Shown: positions 63,498-64,000 of the stretch, piece after piece | How the letters are laid out: each line of letters opens with the position of its first letter | Numbering within the stretch: the stretch's first letter is position 1 | Source of the DNA: Chitinophaga polysaccharea | Lineage (GTDB): Bacteria; Bacteroidota; Bacteroidia; Chitinophagales; Chitinophagaceae | DNA length: 64,000 nucleotides | Reading direction: 5' to 3' | Assembly: GCF_007829335.1 (NCBI RefSeq) | Contig: NZ_VIWO01000013.1 | Location: forward strand, 62,001-126,000 | Position numbers and translations under genes: made by a program | The notes under the pieces: generated by a model | The model's input: only the letters and a program-made list of their open reading frames with translations | Database searches by the model: none | Told to the model about the DNA's origin: nothing

Positions 63498-64000
63498 ATG
63501 AAATACGCATATATCGCATTCACCGCACTCTTATTAGGAACAACTTCCTGTAAAAAACTGGTGGAACCCAAAGTATACAGTACGCTCACCGGCAGCAATG
63601 CCTTCATGACGCTGAGTGATGCCAAGGCCGCAGTAAATGGCGTTTACTCCCGGTTAAAGCAGCCCAGTGGCCGCTCCGATGCCTGGATGTACTACGCAGG
63701 CTTCCAGGTAACCATTTCCGATCTCACAACCGATGTAGGACATGCCAGTTCCGGTGGTGACGTAGGGCTGATGTCGGATTGCCAATGGGCGCCCGCCAAT
63801 ACCTACTTGGCTTTCGCCTGGCAGCACCAATATAAACTGGTCACCGATGCTAATATTTCTCTTTATTTCATTCCGAAAATGACCAGCATCACAGATGCAC
63901 AGAAAAATCAATTTACGGCAGAACTCCGATTTCTGCGGGCATTAGGCTATGTAGACCTGACTGATGCTTTTGGCCCGGTGATCATGGTAACAGAACAAAC
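63498..64000 (+). CDS. SusD/RagB nutrient-binding lipoprotein, partial (right edge)
   Basis: The frame starts at the ATG at 63498, 19 bp after the SusC stop, and runs off the right edge after 167 codons. It has a lipoprotein signal (LLLGTTSCKKLVEPK), the SusD-type helix LSDAKAAVNGVYSRLKQ, and TAELRFLRALGYVDLTDAFG, the family's conserved helix leading to the ligand site. It completes the second SusC/SusD pair. Confidence 0.92.
   Translation, partial: MKYAYIAFTALLLGTTSCKKLVEPKVYSTLTGSNAFMTLSDAKAAVNGVYSRLKQPSGRSDAWMYYAGFQVTISDLTTDVGHASSGGDVGLMSDCQWAPANTYLAFAWQHQYKLVTDANISLYFIPKMTSITDAQKNQFTAELRFLRALGYVDLTDAFGPVIMVTEQ

Overview
The window looks like chromosome of a Bacteroidota member, most likely Chitinophagaceae and Chitinophaga-like. 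The signs are SusC/SusD pairs with ECF sigma and FecR regulators, LytS/LytTR two-component genes, lipoproteins with a Cys right after the signal peptide followed by Lys residues, TAnnTTTG-type -7 promoter boxes, and many secreted plant-polysaccharide hydrolases. The genus is inferred from gene style only; there is no rRNA or tRNA gene in the window.

Layout. 1-5.0 kb (minus strand): a small secreted NVEALA-type peptide between a DUF4221-like lipoprotein (cut by the left edge) and an O-antigen-ligase-like membrane protein with TPRs, preceded by signal peptidase I and a 36-codon ORF overlapping lepB. 5.2-9.5 kb: a DUF6263 protein, a GNAT acetyltransferase, a stand-alone ATPase, and a NuiA-like nuclease inhibitor followed by a secreted NucA-type nuclease. 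9.5-17.1 kb: a secreted six-hairpin enzyme, an AraC regulator, and a tight operon of aldo/keto reductase, enolase-superfamily enzyme, sodium/sugar symporter and mutarotase, probably for L-fucose or a similar sugar. 17.2-18.1 kb: an unlisted lanthipeptide-like precursor, a long palindrome and an internally deleted ABC permease gene. 18.2-27.2 kb: MFS pump, GH105, LytTR/LytS pair, acyltransferase, acyl-CoA dehydrogenase, GH28.

27.2-30.25 kb is the most striking part. A WYL regulator is divergent from a TROVE/Ro60 protein gene, which is followed by three tandem structured RNA units sharing sequence blocks and covarying stems, then a terminator. This looks like a complete Ro ribonucleoprotein locus with three Y-RNA-like RNAs, the last carrying a branched, tRNA-like insert.

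30.4-40.1 kb: GH27, GH5 with a ricin-type lectin, an AraC regulator with a sugar isomerase, a methyltransferase, then a TetR-SDR-MFS efflux cluster with the same palindrome before each of its three genes. 40.3-50.6 kb (minus): ECF sigma, FecR, SusC, SusD, DUF4843 lipoprotein, PKD-like lipoprotein and a TlpA-type thioredoxin, a regulated nutrient-uptake operon. 50.8-53 kb: GH31. 53.2-58.0 kb: cobalamin riboswitch, BtuB-like receptor, BtuG-like propeller lipoprotein and a third surface lipoprotein, a vitamin B12 uptake operon. 58.1-64 kb: a second ECF sigma, FecR, SusC, SusD set, with SusD cut by the right edge.
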